From Cytobacillus depressus (GTDB lineage: Bacteria > Bacillota > Bacilli > Bacillales > Cytobacillaceae), in the NCBI RefSeq assembly GCF_008923245.1, contig NZ_WBOS01000019.1, forward strand, positions 1-64,000: a DNA stretch of 64,000 nucleotides, in the 5' to 3' direction. The notes beneath the pieces are model-generated. The model was not told where the DNA came from, made no database searches, and saw only the letters and a program-made list of their open reading frames with translations. The translations under genes were made by a program, and so were the position numbers. This document shows positions 1-8,487 of the stretch, one piece after another (the stretch's first letter is position 1; every line of letters begins with the position of its first letter).

Positions 1-113
<113 letters not shown>

Positions 114-142
114 TGTATTAAATTTTTTATAAATAATATTAT

Positions 143-216
<74 letters not shown>

Positions 217-219
217 TAT

Positions 220-296
220 GGTCCGGTAGTTCAGTTGGTTAGAATGCCTGCCTGTCACGCAGGAGGTCGCGGGTTCGAGTCCCGTCCGGACCGCCA
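220..296 (+). tRNA. tRNA-Asp(GTC)
   Basis: A complete cloverleaf with anticodon GTC and an encoded CCA tail. The acceptor arms GGTCCGG and CCGGACC pair perfectly. It is the last gene of the rRNA operon and is followed 19 bases later by an intrinsic terminator. Confidence 0.95.
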
Positions 297-315
297 TTTA
301 TATGTTTAAGTAAGT

Positions 316-343
316 ACGAAACAAGGTTTCGTCTTTTTTTTTT
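316..343 (+). terminator. rRNA/tRNA operon terminator
   Basis: The arms ACGAAAC and GTTTCGT (7 bp, loop AAG) are followed by CTTTTTTTTTT. The next 230 bases hold a second hairpin with a T-run (369-398, arms TACCACAG/CTGTGGTA), probably a back-up terminator, and no gene. Confidence 0.85.
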
Positions 344-489
344 AGATAAGAAAGAATAAAATTTTATCTACCACAGTCACTAAGGCTGTGGTATTTTTGT
401 GCAATGGAGAACAATATTTATAAGAAGAATATTGTTGATGAACATAAACATTGGGATAAGTATAACAAGGTAGAAGTGATAAAAACTCA

Positions 490-541
490 AAAAACGTAAA
501 AAAGTCTCATTCAATTTTATATGGGCTCTTTTACGTTTTTA
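490..541 (-). terminator. terminator of the minus-strand catabolic operon
   Basis: A long A/T-rich inverted repeat (AAACGTAAAA...TTTTACGTTT) lies just past the stop codon of the carbamoylase gene. Read on the minus strand it ends in a T-run, so it probably stops the operon at 582-5133. The matching T-rich flank on the other strand could make it work both ways. Confidence 0.6.
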
Positions 542-581
542 GAAGTTAGCATAATAAGAGGAGTTAGGAATTTGCTACACC

Positions 582-1808
582 TTAAGAGTTTACTTTCTTT
601 CGAGACAATTTTAAAACAGCGTTAAGTAGAACATTAGCTCCTTTAGCGCAGTCTTCATAAGAAGTTAGTTCATCTTCACGGTGGCTGTATCCATTTACAC
701 TTGGGACAAAAATCATTGCTGTTGGGATATAAGAAGCGATGAATTGTGCGTCATGTCCAGCGCCGCTATACATCCGTTTTCCTTTATACCCTAGTTCTTT
801 GCAAGCATCTTCTACAGAATTAACCACTTCTGTATCAAAGTCAACTGTGTCTCGATCCCATAGGCGGGTCGATTTTATCGAACAGTTATTTGTGCTTCCC
901 GGCAATTCATTTACGATTCTTGTTACTTCGGCAATTACTTGAGGATCCTGATGTCTCGCCTCTAAAGTAAAGGTTACTTCTGAAGGAATGACAGTATGAA
1001 TATTAGGATAAGCATTTATACGTCCGATTGTGTAGACAAGTTCCGAATCTAGTCTTTGAAGCTGCTTTTGTATATCTACAATCAAATTGGCAGCGGTGAA
1101 CATTGGATCTTTGCGCATGCCAATCGGGGTTGTCCCTGCATGATTGGATTCTCCATAGACAGAGATTTCATAGCAAACCATTCCAAGTACACCTTCAACA
1201 ACACCAATATCTAAATTATTTCTTTCCAGTACAGGTCCTTGTTCAATATGCAATTCAATAAAAGCGCTAGCTTCGTGCAAACGATTTTTTTCTGGACCTT
1301 GGAAACCGCTTTCATTTAATGCTTGAGAAAATGAAATGCCATTTGTGTCTGTTGAAGCAAGCATTTTCGTTTTTTCAAATTTGCCTGATAGGACACCCGA
1401 AGACATAATGGATGGCTCAAATCGAGCTCCTTCTTCATTAGTAAAGTTGACGATTGTAATGGGATAATCTAATTCGATATTTTCTTCTTTAATTGTATAA
1501 ACAACCTCTAAAGCAGTCAGGACACCCAGGACACCATCGAAACGCCCGCCTTTGATAACCGAATCCAAATGAGAACCTAATACGATAGGAGGCAAGTTCT
1601 TCTTCCCAGGTAATGTTGCGTATATATTCCCCATATCGTCATAGGTTACGACCATTTCCAGTTCTTCACATAATTCTTGGAACTTCTTCCTTGCGGCAAC
1701 ATCTTCGGCGGATAATGAAAGTCTTGTTACTCCGTTGTTTTCTGTTCTGCCATACTCACTAAATAATTCAATTAATTGTTGAAGCCGATTAGCATTGCAC
1801 TGTTTCAT
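582..1808 (-). CDS. Zn-dependent N-carbamoyl-amino acid hydrolase (M20 family)
   Basis: 408 residues, the usual length for the M20 amidase/carbamoylase family (allantoate amidohydrolase, beta-ureidopropionase, L-carbamoylase). The metal ligands are visible: GSHLDS (His80), the Asp of GRFDG (Asp91), TNEEG (Glu125-126), ELHIEQGP (His187) and SGAGHDA near the C terminus. The dimerisation-domain motif YGESNHAGTTP is also present. Such enzymes release CO2 and ammonia from N-carbamoyl amines. The start is an ATG with GGGAGGG upstream. It is the last gene of a minus-strand operon with a Na+ symporter and an amidohydrolase. The nearby beta-alanine-type aminotransferase and acylating semialdehyde dehydrogenase make N-carbamoyl-beta-alanine a good substrate guess, but allantoate or another carbamoyl amino acid cannot be excluded from sequence. 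Confidence 0.88.
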   Translation of the reverse strand: MKQCNANRLQQLIELFSEYGRTENNGVTRLSLSAEDVAARKKFQELCEELEMVVTYDDMGNIYATLPGKKNLPPIVLGSHLDSVIKGGRFDGVLGVLTALEVVYTIKEENIELDYPITIVNFTNEEGARFEPSIMSSGVLSGKFEKTKMLASTDTNGISFSQALNESGFQGPEKNRLHEASAFIELHIEQGPVLERNNLDIGVVEGVLGMVCYEISVYGESNHAGTTPIGMRKDPMFTAANLIVDIQKQLQRLDSELVYTIGRINAYPNIHTVIPSEVTFTLEARHQDPQVIAEVTRIVNELPGSTNNCSIKSTRLWDRDTVDFDTEVVNSVEDACKELGYKGKRMYSGAGHDAQFIASYIPTAMIFVPSVNGYSHREDELTSYEDCAKGANVLLNAVLKLSRKKVNS

Positions 1809-1826
1809 AAGAAATCCCTCCCTAAA

Positions 1827-3311
1827 TTATTGGGCAACTTCTTTTGTTACCCGAGCATTTTCTTTTTCCACGATTGCGTTAGTTAGGAGACTAACACTTA
1901 CTCCAATAAAAATATTAACCGCAATTGCTACAAATCCAATGTTAATATCATTAATGGCACTTGGAATATTTGGGAAAATGTTAATTAGTTTAAATTTAGT
2001 TATTGCGTTAAACAATACGATCGAAACGCCTGTTAAAATACCAGCAATAGCGCCGTATTTATTCATAAACTTCGTATTGAAGAAACCAAAAAGCATGGCT
2101 GGTACTAATTGTGTAATTAAGCCATATGACATGATGTTTAAAATAGCCAATGCATTTCCGCCAAAAATAGTGAAAACATAAGCGATTAATATAATTAATA
2201 GAACAAATAATTTAGATACTGTAAGCTGCTGGCGATCACTTGAGTTCGGCTTAATTAACTTATAAAAACCTGTCATTAGCCCGACTGCTCCGGACATAAC
2301 CATAACGGATACCGGTACTAAAGCAGTTAATAGGCCGGCCCCGCCAACAATCCCTACAAACCAAGGATCAAATGTTTGCATCGTAAGTCGCAGCAGCGAT
2401 AGGTCACCTTCTGCTCCTTGTAATCCCGGCACTTGAATAATCGCTGCAAATCCAATAAAGAAGGCAAATAATATTAAAATCGTATACAGAGGCAAAGTGA
2501 TTGCATTTTTCTTTAAAGCACGCTCACTTTTAGCTGATATTACGACAGTGAAAGATTGCGGCAGCAGGTAAAAACCAAATGCATTTAATATAATAGTAGA
2601 AATAAACCATGGCGTACTATAGCCTTCAGCTGCGAAGGTTAAAGCTTCTGGTTTAACTGCTTGAACGGCTTCGAATAAAGGCTGTATGCCGCCAAAATAA
2701 TGATACGGGATATAGATGCCTAAGAAGACGATAACAAATAAGATCATGATATCCTTTAATACTGCATTCCAGGCAGATCCATGGATCCCTGAGACCGTAA
2801 CATAAATCGTGACAATTACAGCACCGATAGTAGAAGCGATTAACGGCGAAATGACTCCATATGAAGCTTCGGATACAATAATTCCTAATCCTTTTAATTG
2901 GATTACAATATAGGGAACAAGAGCGATTAAACCAATGAAAGCTACAACAACACCTAGAGCTTTACTGTTATAATTTTTCATAAAGTATTGTGGCTGAGAA
3001 ATAACCTCATGCTTTTTTGCGAAACGCCAAATCTTAGGAATAATCCAATAGGATAGCACGTAAGCCAGGCAAATATAGGCTGGAACATAGTAGGCTGCTG
3101 CACCATTTGAATATGCCCAACCACTGCCGCCTAAAAAAGTAAATGTGGTGTAAACTTCGCCAGCAATTAATAAGAAAATGAACAGTGTTCCGAACCCTTT
3201 GTTCCCGACTGCAAACTCATTTACGTTCATTTCTTTTCCGCGGGTTGCACGAATTCCTAAGTATAAGGCAACAGCAGCAACGAAAAAGATAATTAGTAAG
3301 GCGCTGTTCAT
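1827..3311 (-). CDS. Sodium:solute symporter family (SSS) permease
   Basis: 494 residues, very hydrophobic, with about 13 predicted membrane helices, typical of the SSS/PanF-like family. A stretch such as GSGWAYSNGAAAYY near residue 60 and SGIHGSAWNAVLKD near residue 175 are family-like. It should couple Na+ entry to uptake of a small organic solute. Its ATG overlaps the stop of the small DUF3311 gene by 4 bases (ATGA), so the two are translationally coupled. This pairing is also seen in Bacillus subtilis yhjC-yhjB. The neighbours suggest the cargo is the carbamoyl or amide substrate degraded by the flanking hydrolases, but that is inference. Confidence 0.88.
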   Translation of the reverse strand: MNSALLIIFFVAAVALYLGIRATRGKEMNVNEFAVGNKGFGTLFIFLLIAGEVYTTFTFLGGSGWAYSNGAAAYYVPAYICLAYVLSYWIIPKIWRFAKKHEVISQPQYFMKNYNSKALGVVVAFIGLIALVPYIVIQLKGLGIIVSEASYGVISPLIASTIGAVIVTIYVTVSGIHGSAWNAVLKDIMILFVIVFLGIYIPYHYFGGIQPLFEAVQAVKPEALTFAAEGYSTPWFISTIILNAFGFYLLPQSFTVVISAKSERALKKNAITLPLYTILILFAFFIGFAAIIQVPGLQGAEGDLSLLRLTMQTFDPWFVGIVGGAGLLTALVPVSVMVMSGAVGLMTGFYKLIKPNSSDRQQLTVSKLFVLLIILIAYVFTIFGGNALAILNIMSYGLITQLVPAMLFGFFNTKFMNKYGAIAGILTGVSIVLFNAITKFKLINIFPNIPSAINDINIGFVAIAVNIFIGVSVSLLTNAIVEKENARVTKEVAQ

Positions 3312-3520
3312 TCTACTTCACTTCCTTCATTTGCTGGATCTAATTTATAAACGATGAGCAAAATAACAGATGATAGAATCATCCAAACGGCGATCCAAAA
3401 TAATAAGAATGGCACTCCTAAAATATAGGGTTCAATGCGATTAGCTACTGGTAGAAGGACACACATTCCTATGAAAGGAATAAGGAGTAATAGTTGTGCA
3501 TACTTTCTCACTTGCCTCAC
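3308..3520 (-). CDS. DUF3311 small membrane protein, symporter partner
   Basis: 70 residues with two hydrophobic helices (about 8-28 and 35-60) and an acidic C terminus. Small DUF3311 proteins are regularly encoded just before SSS symporters and are thought to be accessory subunits. The start is GTG, overlapping the upstream amidohydrolase stop by 4 bases (GTGA). The stop overlaps the downstream symporter start by 4 bases. This double coupling suggests fixed-ratio expression of the three products. No catalytic residues are apparent. Confidence 0.8.
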   Translation of the reverse strand: MRQVRKYAQLLLLIPFIGMCVLLPVANRIEPYILGVPFLLFWIAVWMILSSVILLIVYKLDPANEGSEVE

Positions 3521-5133
3521 ACTCCAATCTTAGATTTATTTGCATAGACTATTTCACCATCTAGCATTGTTAAATCTACATTCACTTGGGGAATCTCCTC
3601 CATAGGGCAGTTTAAGAGGGAAGTGTTTAATATGACTAAATCCGCCAATTTCCCTACTTCAATGCTTCCTTTAGCAGTCTCATCAAAGCTTGCATAGGCA
3701 GCGTTATACGTATACATACGAATTGCATCCATTAGAGAAACTTTTTGGTCTTGACCAAAAGCTGTATGTTCACGTGTTAAACGAGTAACTGCTGTGTAAA
3801 TACCAACAAATGGATTAACTGTTGTTATAGGTGCATCTGAACCAGCAGCGGTGATTATTCCATGGTTCAGCAAATCTCTTGCGGCATACATATAATGAGT
3901 TCGTTCACCATAATTGCGAATATAACTTTCTCCGAATTCATATGGGAAAGAAGGGTTGAGAATCGGAATAACATTTAGTGCCTTGGCTTTTTCCTGCAAG
4001 TCTGGAGGACAAACGCCTAAATGTTCAACACGATGGCGGTGATCCTCGCGTGGATATTCATTTAGTAATCTTTCAATGACATTTAAATATTGCTCTATTG
4101 CTTTATCCCCCTGGGCATGTACAGTAAGCTGATATCCCTTTTGATGAGCTAAGGAGAAGATGGAATAAAGTTCTTCTTCTGAGTACATCAAGTAACCGTA
4201 ATTATTGTCGTCACTTGTATAAGGTTCACGAGTAGCGATTGTCGGTCCTGTACTGCTACCATCGGTGAATAGTTTAGCAGGTCCAATTTTGAAAAAGTCA
4301 TTGCCTGTATGAGTTATTACACCGGCTGTTAACATGTTTTTAGTAAAGTTCTCGCAATCATTCAGACTGCCGATCATGGCATAAATCCTAGTTTTTATTA
4401 GCTTCTTATTTGACGCAATTTGCATAATTCTAAAGCTATTTTCATCAAATCCTCCTGCATCATGAACACTTGTTATTCCATGTGCAAATAATTGTTCTTG
4501 CGCTTTTGTTAGCGCATTAAATAATTCTTCATCACTATAAGTTACATGTTGATTAAATTGTAAAAAGGCATTCTCGATGAGGCGGCCTGTTAATTTTCCG
4601 TTGCTGTCTTTTTCGATCGTTCCGCCTTGTGGATCAGGAGTTGCTGAATCTATTTCGGCTAATTGTAAGGCAGCTGAATTAACCATGCCGATATGTCCGC
4701 AAGTACGGGTTATGACGATGGGGTGCTCTTGTGTGAGATTATCAAGTTCTTGAATTGTGGGGTAACGTTGTTCCTGTACCATTAACTCATTGAAGCCAAA
4801 AACGCGTATAACTTGTCCATTTTTAGTCTTTTCGACAATTTCGGCTAATTTATGCAATAGCTCTTCAATTGAGTTAATCGCAGGGTCTTTGCAGTTAAGA
4901 TGCATTAATGTACTGCCGTATAAAAAAAGATGCATATGAGCATCAATAAGACCAGGTAAAACAGATCTTCCATGCAAATCAATGACTTTTGCCGAGGTTG
5001 TAATGAGTTTTTTGATTTCTTCTGTTGTTCCTACTGCTGCAATCTTATTTTCTTCTATCAAACATGCTTCATAGACTTCATTTTTACTATTAACTGTAAT
5101 CACTTCGCCATTTAATAAAGCTATCTGAGTCAT
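3517..5133 (-). CDS. Amidohydrolase family 3 protein (YtcJ/NfdA-like)
   Basis: 538 residues from the ATG at 5133, chosen because AAGGAGG stands 8 bases before it. An upstream in-frame start at 5181 lacks such a site. Metal-binding signatures of amidohydrolase family 3 are present: DAHMHLF near residue 66, HAQGDKA, HRVEHLGVC and AAGSDAPIT. Relatives hydrolyse amide or formamide C-N bonds (for example N-substituted formamide deformylase), but most members have unknown substrates. It is the first gene of the operon with the small DUF3311 protein, the Na+ symporter and the carbamoylase, and is divergent from the PucR-type regulator. It probably performs an early hydrolysis step on the imported compound. 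Confidence 0.85.
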   Translation of the reverse strand: MTQIALLNGEVITVNSKNEVYEACLIEENKIAAVGTTEEIKKLITTSAKVIDLHGRSVLPGLIDAHMHLFLYGSTLMHLNCKDPAINSIEELLHKLAEIVEKTKNGQVIRVFGFNELMVQEQRYPTIQELDNLTQEHPIVITRTCGHIGMVNSAALQLAEIDSATPDPQGGTIEKDSNGKLTGRLIENAFLQFNQHVTYSDEELFNALTKAQEQLFAHGITSVHDAGGFDENSFRIMQIASNKKLIKTRIYAMIGSLNDCENFTKNMLTAGVITHTGNDFFKIGPAKLFTDGSSTGPTIATREPYTSDDNNYGYLMYSEEELYSIFSLAHQKGYQLTVHAQGDKAIEQYLNVIERLLNEYPREDHRHRVEHLGVCPPDLQEKAKALNVIPILNPSFPYEFGESYIRNYGERTHYMYAARDLLNHGIITAAGSDAPITTVNPFVGIYTAVTRLTREHTAFGQDQKVSLMDAIRMYTYNAAYASFDETAKGSIEVGKLADLVILNTSLLNCPMEEIPQVNVDLTMLDGEIVYANKSKIGV

Positions 5134-5204
5134 TGGCTCATCCTCCTTGTTACAAATAACGTTATAAAAAAAATATAGCATAGCTTTTTAACAGCTTGAT
5201 ATGA

Positions 5205-5245
5205 ACATAATGTAAAGAAGTTCCCTTTAACGTTTTACATTATGT
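5205..5245. promoter_or_regulatory. Inverted repeat operator candidate between divergent operons
   Basis: ACATAATGTAAA at 5205-5216 and its exact reverse complement TTTACATTATGT at 5234-5245 face each other across 17 bases, between the amidohydrolase operon and the PucR-type gene. A partial copy (CATGTAAAA) follows near 5265. The same 12-mer occurs before the aminotransferase gene at 7033-7044. The placement fits an operator for the adjacent PucR-family regulator controlling all three transcripts. Confidence 0.65.
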
Positions 5246-5295
5246 TATATTTTCTGTATAAAGCATGTAAAACCTTTTTCTGGGGAGGGTAAAAT

Positions 5296-6864
5296 ATGTC
5301 TTATTCGCTGGAAGTTCAAGATTTATTTGATAGAAACCATTTCCAAAAAGCAGAAGTGATAGCTGGTCATGGCGGGATATTGAATACGATTAAGTGGGTT
5401 CATATACTAGAAACGAAAGAGATCGGCACCTTAATTAAGGGAAATGAATTGATTTTAACAACGGGAATTCAGCTAATATCTGAAGAGACTCTATTTAAAT
5501 TTGTAGAACAGCTGATTACAAAAGAAGCAGCCGCTTTATGTATTGAATTTGGTGAACATCTTCAATCTGTTCCAAATAATGTGATCGAGCTGGCGAATCA
5601 GCATAATTTACCGATTATTGTGTTTAATGAAATAGTTCCATTTATCGAAATAACACAAGAAATACATAGTATGTTAATTAATCAACAGTATGAAATGATC
5701 AAACGGCTTGAAAATTATTCACAAGAAATAAATAAATTAACATTGAGAATAACCCATTATGAACATATTTTAATGAAGCTTTACAAATATTTAAACGTTA
5801 ACGTTGTATTTATCATTAACGGACAGCAGCCATTATTTATTCCAAATGAAAAACATCACGTATATAAGAACTTAAGGGATCAATACGAACAAAGTGGAGA
5901 AGGAAATCATTTCGCCAAATGTGAAGTAAATATATTAGAAGAGAGTTATGGAGAAGTATGTATTTTCACAAAGGAACGAACAATAAATGAGTTTGAATTA
6001 TTAATCCTTGATAGAACTGTTACTGCCTTATCGCAATATTTGCTGCGCAGTCTATATATAGAAGAGAAACAAAACATTCACTCCCGCCTGTTATTGGAGT
6101 CTTGGTTAAATGGAACAATTGAAGATTCTGTGATAACTAACTTCTTACAGGAAGAAGGTTTTCATAATTTATTAAATTGCTCTTATTTTGTATTAATCGA
6201 TCAGATAAAAAATACAAAAAAAGAATATGATTTAAATTATTATAAATTATATTCCCGCAATATCTTTGAAAATAAAGGGTTCGTTTTATTTCTACTAGAA
6301 GAAAAACAAAAGCTGATTTATGTTATTGCTGATATATATGGACATGATATAAAGCACCGTATCATAGATTGCATCGAGAAAATCAGGAACTTTAGAAAGA
6401 ATAATAATTATATAAATCTATCGGTCACTACTGCTGTCGGGCAGATTGTTAATGATTATAAATTAGTGAATCAAAGCTGCGATACTGCACATGACACCTT
6501 ATTAATCCGCAATAACGCACTTCAACTTTCTTATTTTTATGACGATCTTTACATACATCAATTAGTTCTTCAACTGCAAAAAAACAAAGCAATTATGGAT
6601 TTAGCTAAAAAATATTTAAAGCCTCTCTATGAATACGATGCAAAAAATAATGGTCAACTGATTGTCACTTTACAAGTTTATCTGCAATGTAATTGTTTAA
6701 AAAAAGAGACTGCAGAGAAGTTGTTTATTGTCCGTCAAACTTTATATCATCGCTTAGCTAAAATTGAAAGTTTAATAGGAAGTGATTATACGCTTCCGCC
6801 TAAGCGTCTTGCTGTTGAAATAATGCTGCTTGCAACTCAATATAACTTCCAGTTTACAGACTAG
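5296..6864 (+). CDS. PucR-family transcriptional regulator
   Basis: 522 residues. Residues about 7-125 match the PucR N-terminal sensor domain (HGGILNTIKWVHILET, LILTTGIQL). The middle resembles the degenerate GGDEF-like region of CdaR/PucR proteins. The C-terminal 60 residues hold the PucR helix-turn-helix (KLFIVRQTLYHRLAKIESLIG). The ATG follows GGGGAGGG by 6 bases. Members activate or repress amino acid, purine or glycolate catabolic genes in response to the substrate or an intermediate. It is divergent from the hydrolase/symporter operon and upstream of the aminotransferase/dehydrogenase pair, so it is the likely regulator of both. It may bind the repeated TTTACATTATGT element. Confidence 0.88.
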   Translation: MSYSLEVQDLFDRNHFQKAEVIAGHGGILNTIKWVHILETKEIGTLIKGNELILTTGIQLISEETLFKFVEQLITKEAAALCIEFGEHLQSVPNNVIELANQHNLPIIVFNEIVPFIEITQEIHSMLINQQYEMIKRLENYSQEINKLTLRITHYEHILMKLYKYLNVNVVFIINGQQPLFIPNEKHHVYKNLRDQYEQSGEGNHFAKCEVNILEESYGEVCIFTKERTINEFELLILDRTVTALSQYLLRSLYIEEKQNIHSRLLLESWLNGTIEDSVITNFLQEEGFHNLLNCSYFVLIDQIKNTKKEYDLNYYKLYSRNIFENKGFVLFLLEEKQKLIYVIADIYGHDIKHRIIDCIEKIRNFRKNNNYINLSVTTAVGQIVNDYKLVNQSCDTAHDTLLIRNNALQLSYFYDDLYIHQLVLQLQKNKAIMDLAKKYLKPLYEYDAKNNGQLIVTLQVYLQCNCLKKETAEKLFIVRQTLYHRLAKIESLIGSDYTLPPKRLAVEIMLLATQYNFQFTD

Positions 6865-7032
6865 GAGAATCTCAAATTGCAGGATTTTATATCATTAATT
6901 TTGAATCTTCAGCAGATATTCGCTCCTCTTCTTTTATCAATTTCGATTCCTTTCATATCAAGGGGTTGATCTGCCAATTAATTGGGCTAACATCACAAAG
7001 TGTCAATATGTGAAACAGTATTTAGTAAACAT

Positions 7033-7044
7033 TTTACATTATGT
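7033..7044 (+). promoter_or_regulatory. Third copy of the TTTACATTATGT operator candidate
   Basis: An exact copy of the 12-mer found twice in the divergent region at 5205-5245. It lies 72 bases before the aminotransferase start in the 250-base gap after the PucR-type gene. It is sensible as a binding site that ties the aminotransferase/dehydrogenase operon to the same regulator. The rest of the gap (6865-7032) shows no gene. Confidence 0.6.
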
Positions 7045-7115
7045 CTGATGATAATCTTGATATTAAACGTCACAATTAAGGCAGATAGTAATAAATTTCT
7101 AAAGGAGTGACTCAA

Positions 7116-8468
7116 ATGGGGAATGTTCATATTACTGAAAGTTTAGTCACAAAAGATGAGAAATATCTTTGGAATGCAATGAAGCCATATAACCCGCAAG
7201 CTGCCACCATTATTCAAAAAGCGAAAGGAGCTTGGCTGACGGATATTGAGGGGAATCGTTATCTAGATGCCATGTCAGGATTATGGTGTGTAAACGTTGG
7301 TTATGGAAGGGAAGAAATTGCAAAAGCCGCATATGACCAGCTTCTTGAGAACAATTATACTCCCTTAAGTGTTAGTCATCCTTCGGCGATTTTACTAGCC
7401 GAGAAAATCAGTGAATTATTGGGCGGAGATTACGTTGTGTTTTTCTCAAACAGCGGATCAGAGGCTAATGAAACAGCGTTTAAAATTGCTCGCCAGTATT
7501 ACCAGCAAAAAGGGCAAGGAACGCGTTATAAAATTGTTTCGCGTTATCGCGCTTATCACGGAAATTCTATGGGCGCACTCGCAGCAACTGGGCAAGCTGA
7601 ACGGAAATATAAATACGAACCATTAGCGCCAGGATTTATTCATGTTAAAGCACCAGATCAGTATCGTTACAATGAGGATGGATATAAGAGTGCGGCCGAT
7701 TTACCATCTGTTAAGGCAGTAGACGAAATCATGACATGGGAACACCCAGAAACGATAGCTGCCATGATTTTGGAACCGATTATTACAGGCGGAGGAGTAA
7801 TTATGCCTCCTGATAATTATTTAAAAGGTGTAAAAGAAGTTTGTGAGAAGCACGGCGCCTTATTAATAGTAGATGAAGTCATCTGTGGCTTCGGACGTAC
7901 AGGAAAAGCCTTCGGGCATCAGAATTATGGAGTACAGCCTGACATTATTACGATGGCAAAGGGGCTGACGAGCGCTTATATGCCACTTTCTGCAACAGCT
8001 GTAAAGAGAGAAATTTATGAAGAGTTCACCAAGAACGGCAACTATGACTTTTTCCGTCATGTTAATACATTTGGGGGATCTCCGGCGGCATGTGCAGTTG
8101 CACTGAAAAACCTAGAAATTATGGATCGTGAAAATTTATTTGAACAATCTTCCATTATGGGTGAGATTTTAGTAACTGAGTTAAAAGATAAAATATCACA
8201 CTGCCCTTATGTTGGAGATATTCGAGGAAAAGGATTACTTATAGGAATTGAGCTAGTAGAAGACCGCAGCACGAAGAATCCATTACCTGTAGAGAAAGTC
8301 AATCAAGTAATTGCAAAATGTAAAGAACAAGGGCTGATTATTGGGAAAAACGGTGTGACAGTTGCTGGGTATAACAATGTATTAACACTATCTCCACCAT
8401 TAAACATTACCTTGGAGGAAAAGGATTTCATTCTTGAAAGATTAGTGCAAGCAATTGAATCTTTATAA
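7116..8468 (+). CDS. Class III (omega) aminotransferase, beta-alanine/taurine:pyruvate type
   Basis: 450 residues from the ATG at 7116, placed 8 bases after AAAGGAG. The upstream in-frame GTG at 7107 overlaps that ribosome site. Family signatures are visible: SNSGSEANETAFK (PLP phosphate contact), YRAYHGNSMGALAATG, the cofactor aspartate in LLIVDEVICGFGRTG, and the Schiff-base lysine in TMAKGLT. The enzyme moves an amino group from an omega-amine to pyruvate or another oxo acid. The next gene, 19 bases downstream, encodes an acylating semialdehyde dehydrogenase, so beta-alanine to malonate semialdehyde (or 3-aminoisobutyrate to methylmalonate semialdehyde) is the favoured reaction. Taurine:pyruvate transamination is an alternative that sequence alone does not rule out. 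Confidence 0.88.
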   Translation: MGNVHITESLVTKDEKYLWNAMKPYNPQAATIIQKAKGAWLTDIEGNRYLDAMSGLWCVNVGYGREEIAKAAYDQLLENNYTPLSVSHPSAILLAEKISELLGGDYVVFFSNSGSEANETAFKIARQYYQQKGQGTRYKIVSRYRAYHGNSMGALAATGQAERKYKYEPLAPGFIHVKAPDQYRYNEDGYKSAADLPSVKAVDEIMTWEHPETIAAMILEPIITGGGVIMPPDNYLKGVKEVCEKHGALLIVDEVICGFGRTGKAFGHQNYGVQPDIITMAKGLTSAYMPLSATAVKREIYEEFTKNGNYDFFRHVNTFGGSPAACAVALKNLEIMDRENLFEQSSIMGEILVTELKDKISHCPYVGDIRGKGLLIGIELVEDRSTKNPLPVEKVNQVIAKCKEQGLIIGKNGVTVAGYNNVLTLSPPLNITLEEKDFILERLVQAIESL

Positions 8469-8487
8469 GTGAAAGGAGATTACGAAG

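Noticed and set aside
582..5133. Allantoin/purine catabolism operon, suggested by the PucR-type regulator and M20 hydrolase
   Set aside because: No allantoinase, urate or ureidoglycolate genes are present, and the aminotransferase/dehydrogenase pair fits beta-amino acids better. It remains a weaker alternative.
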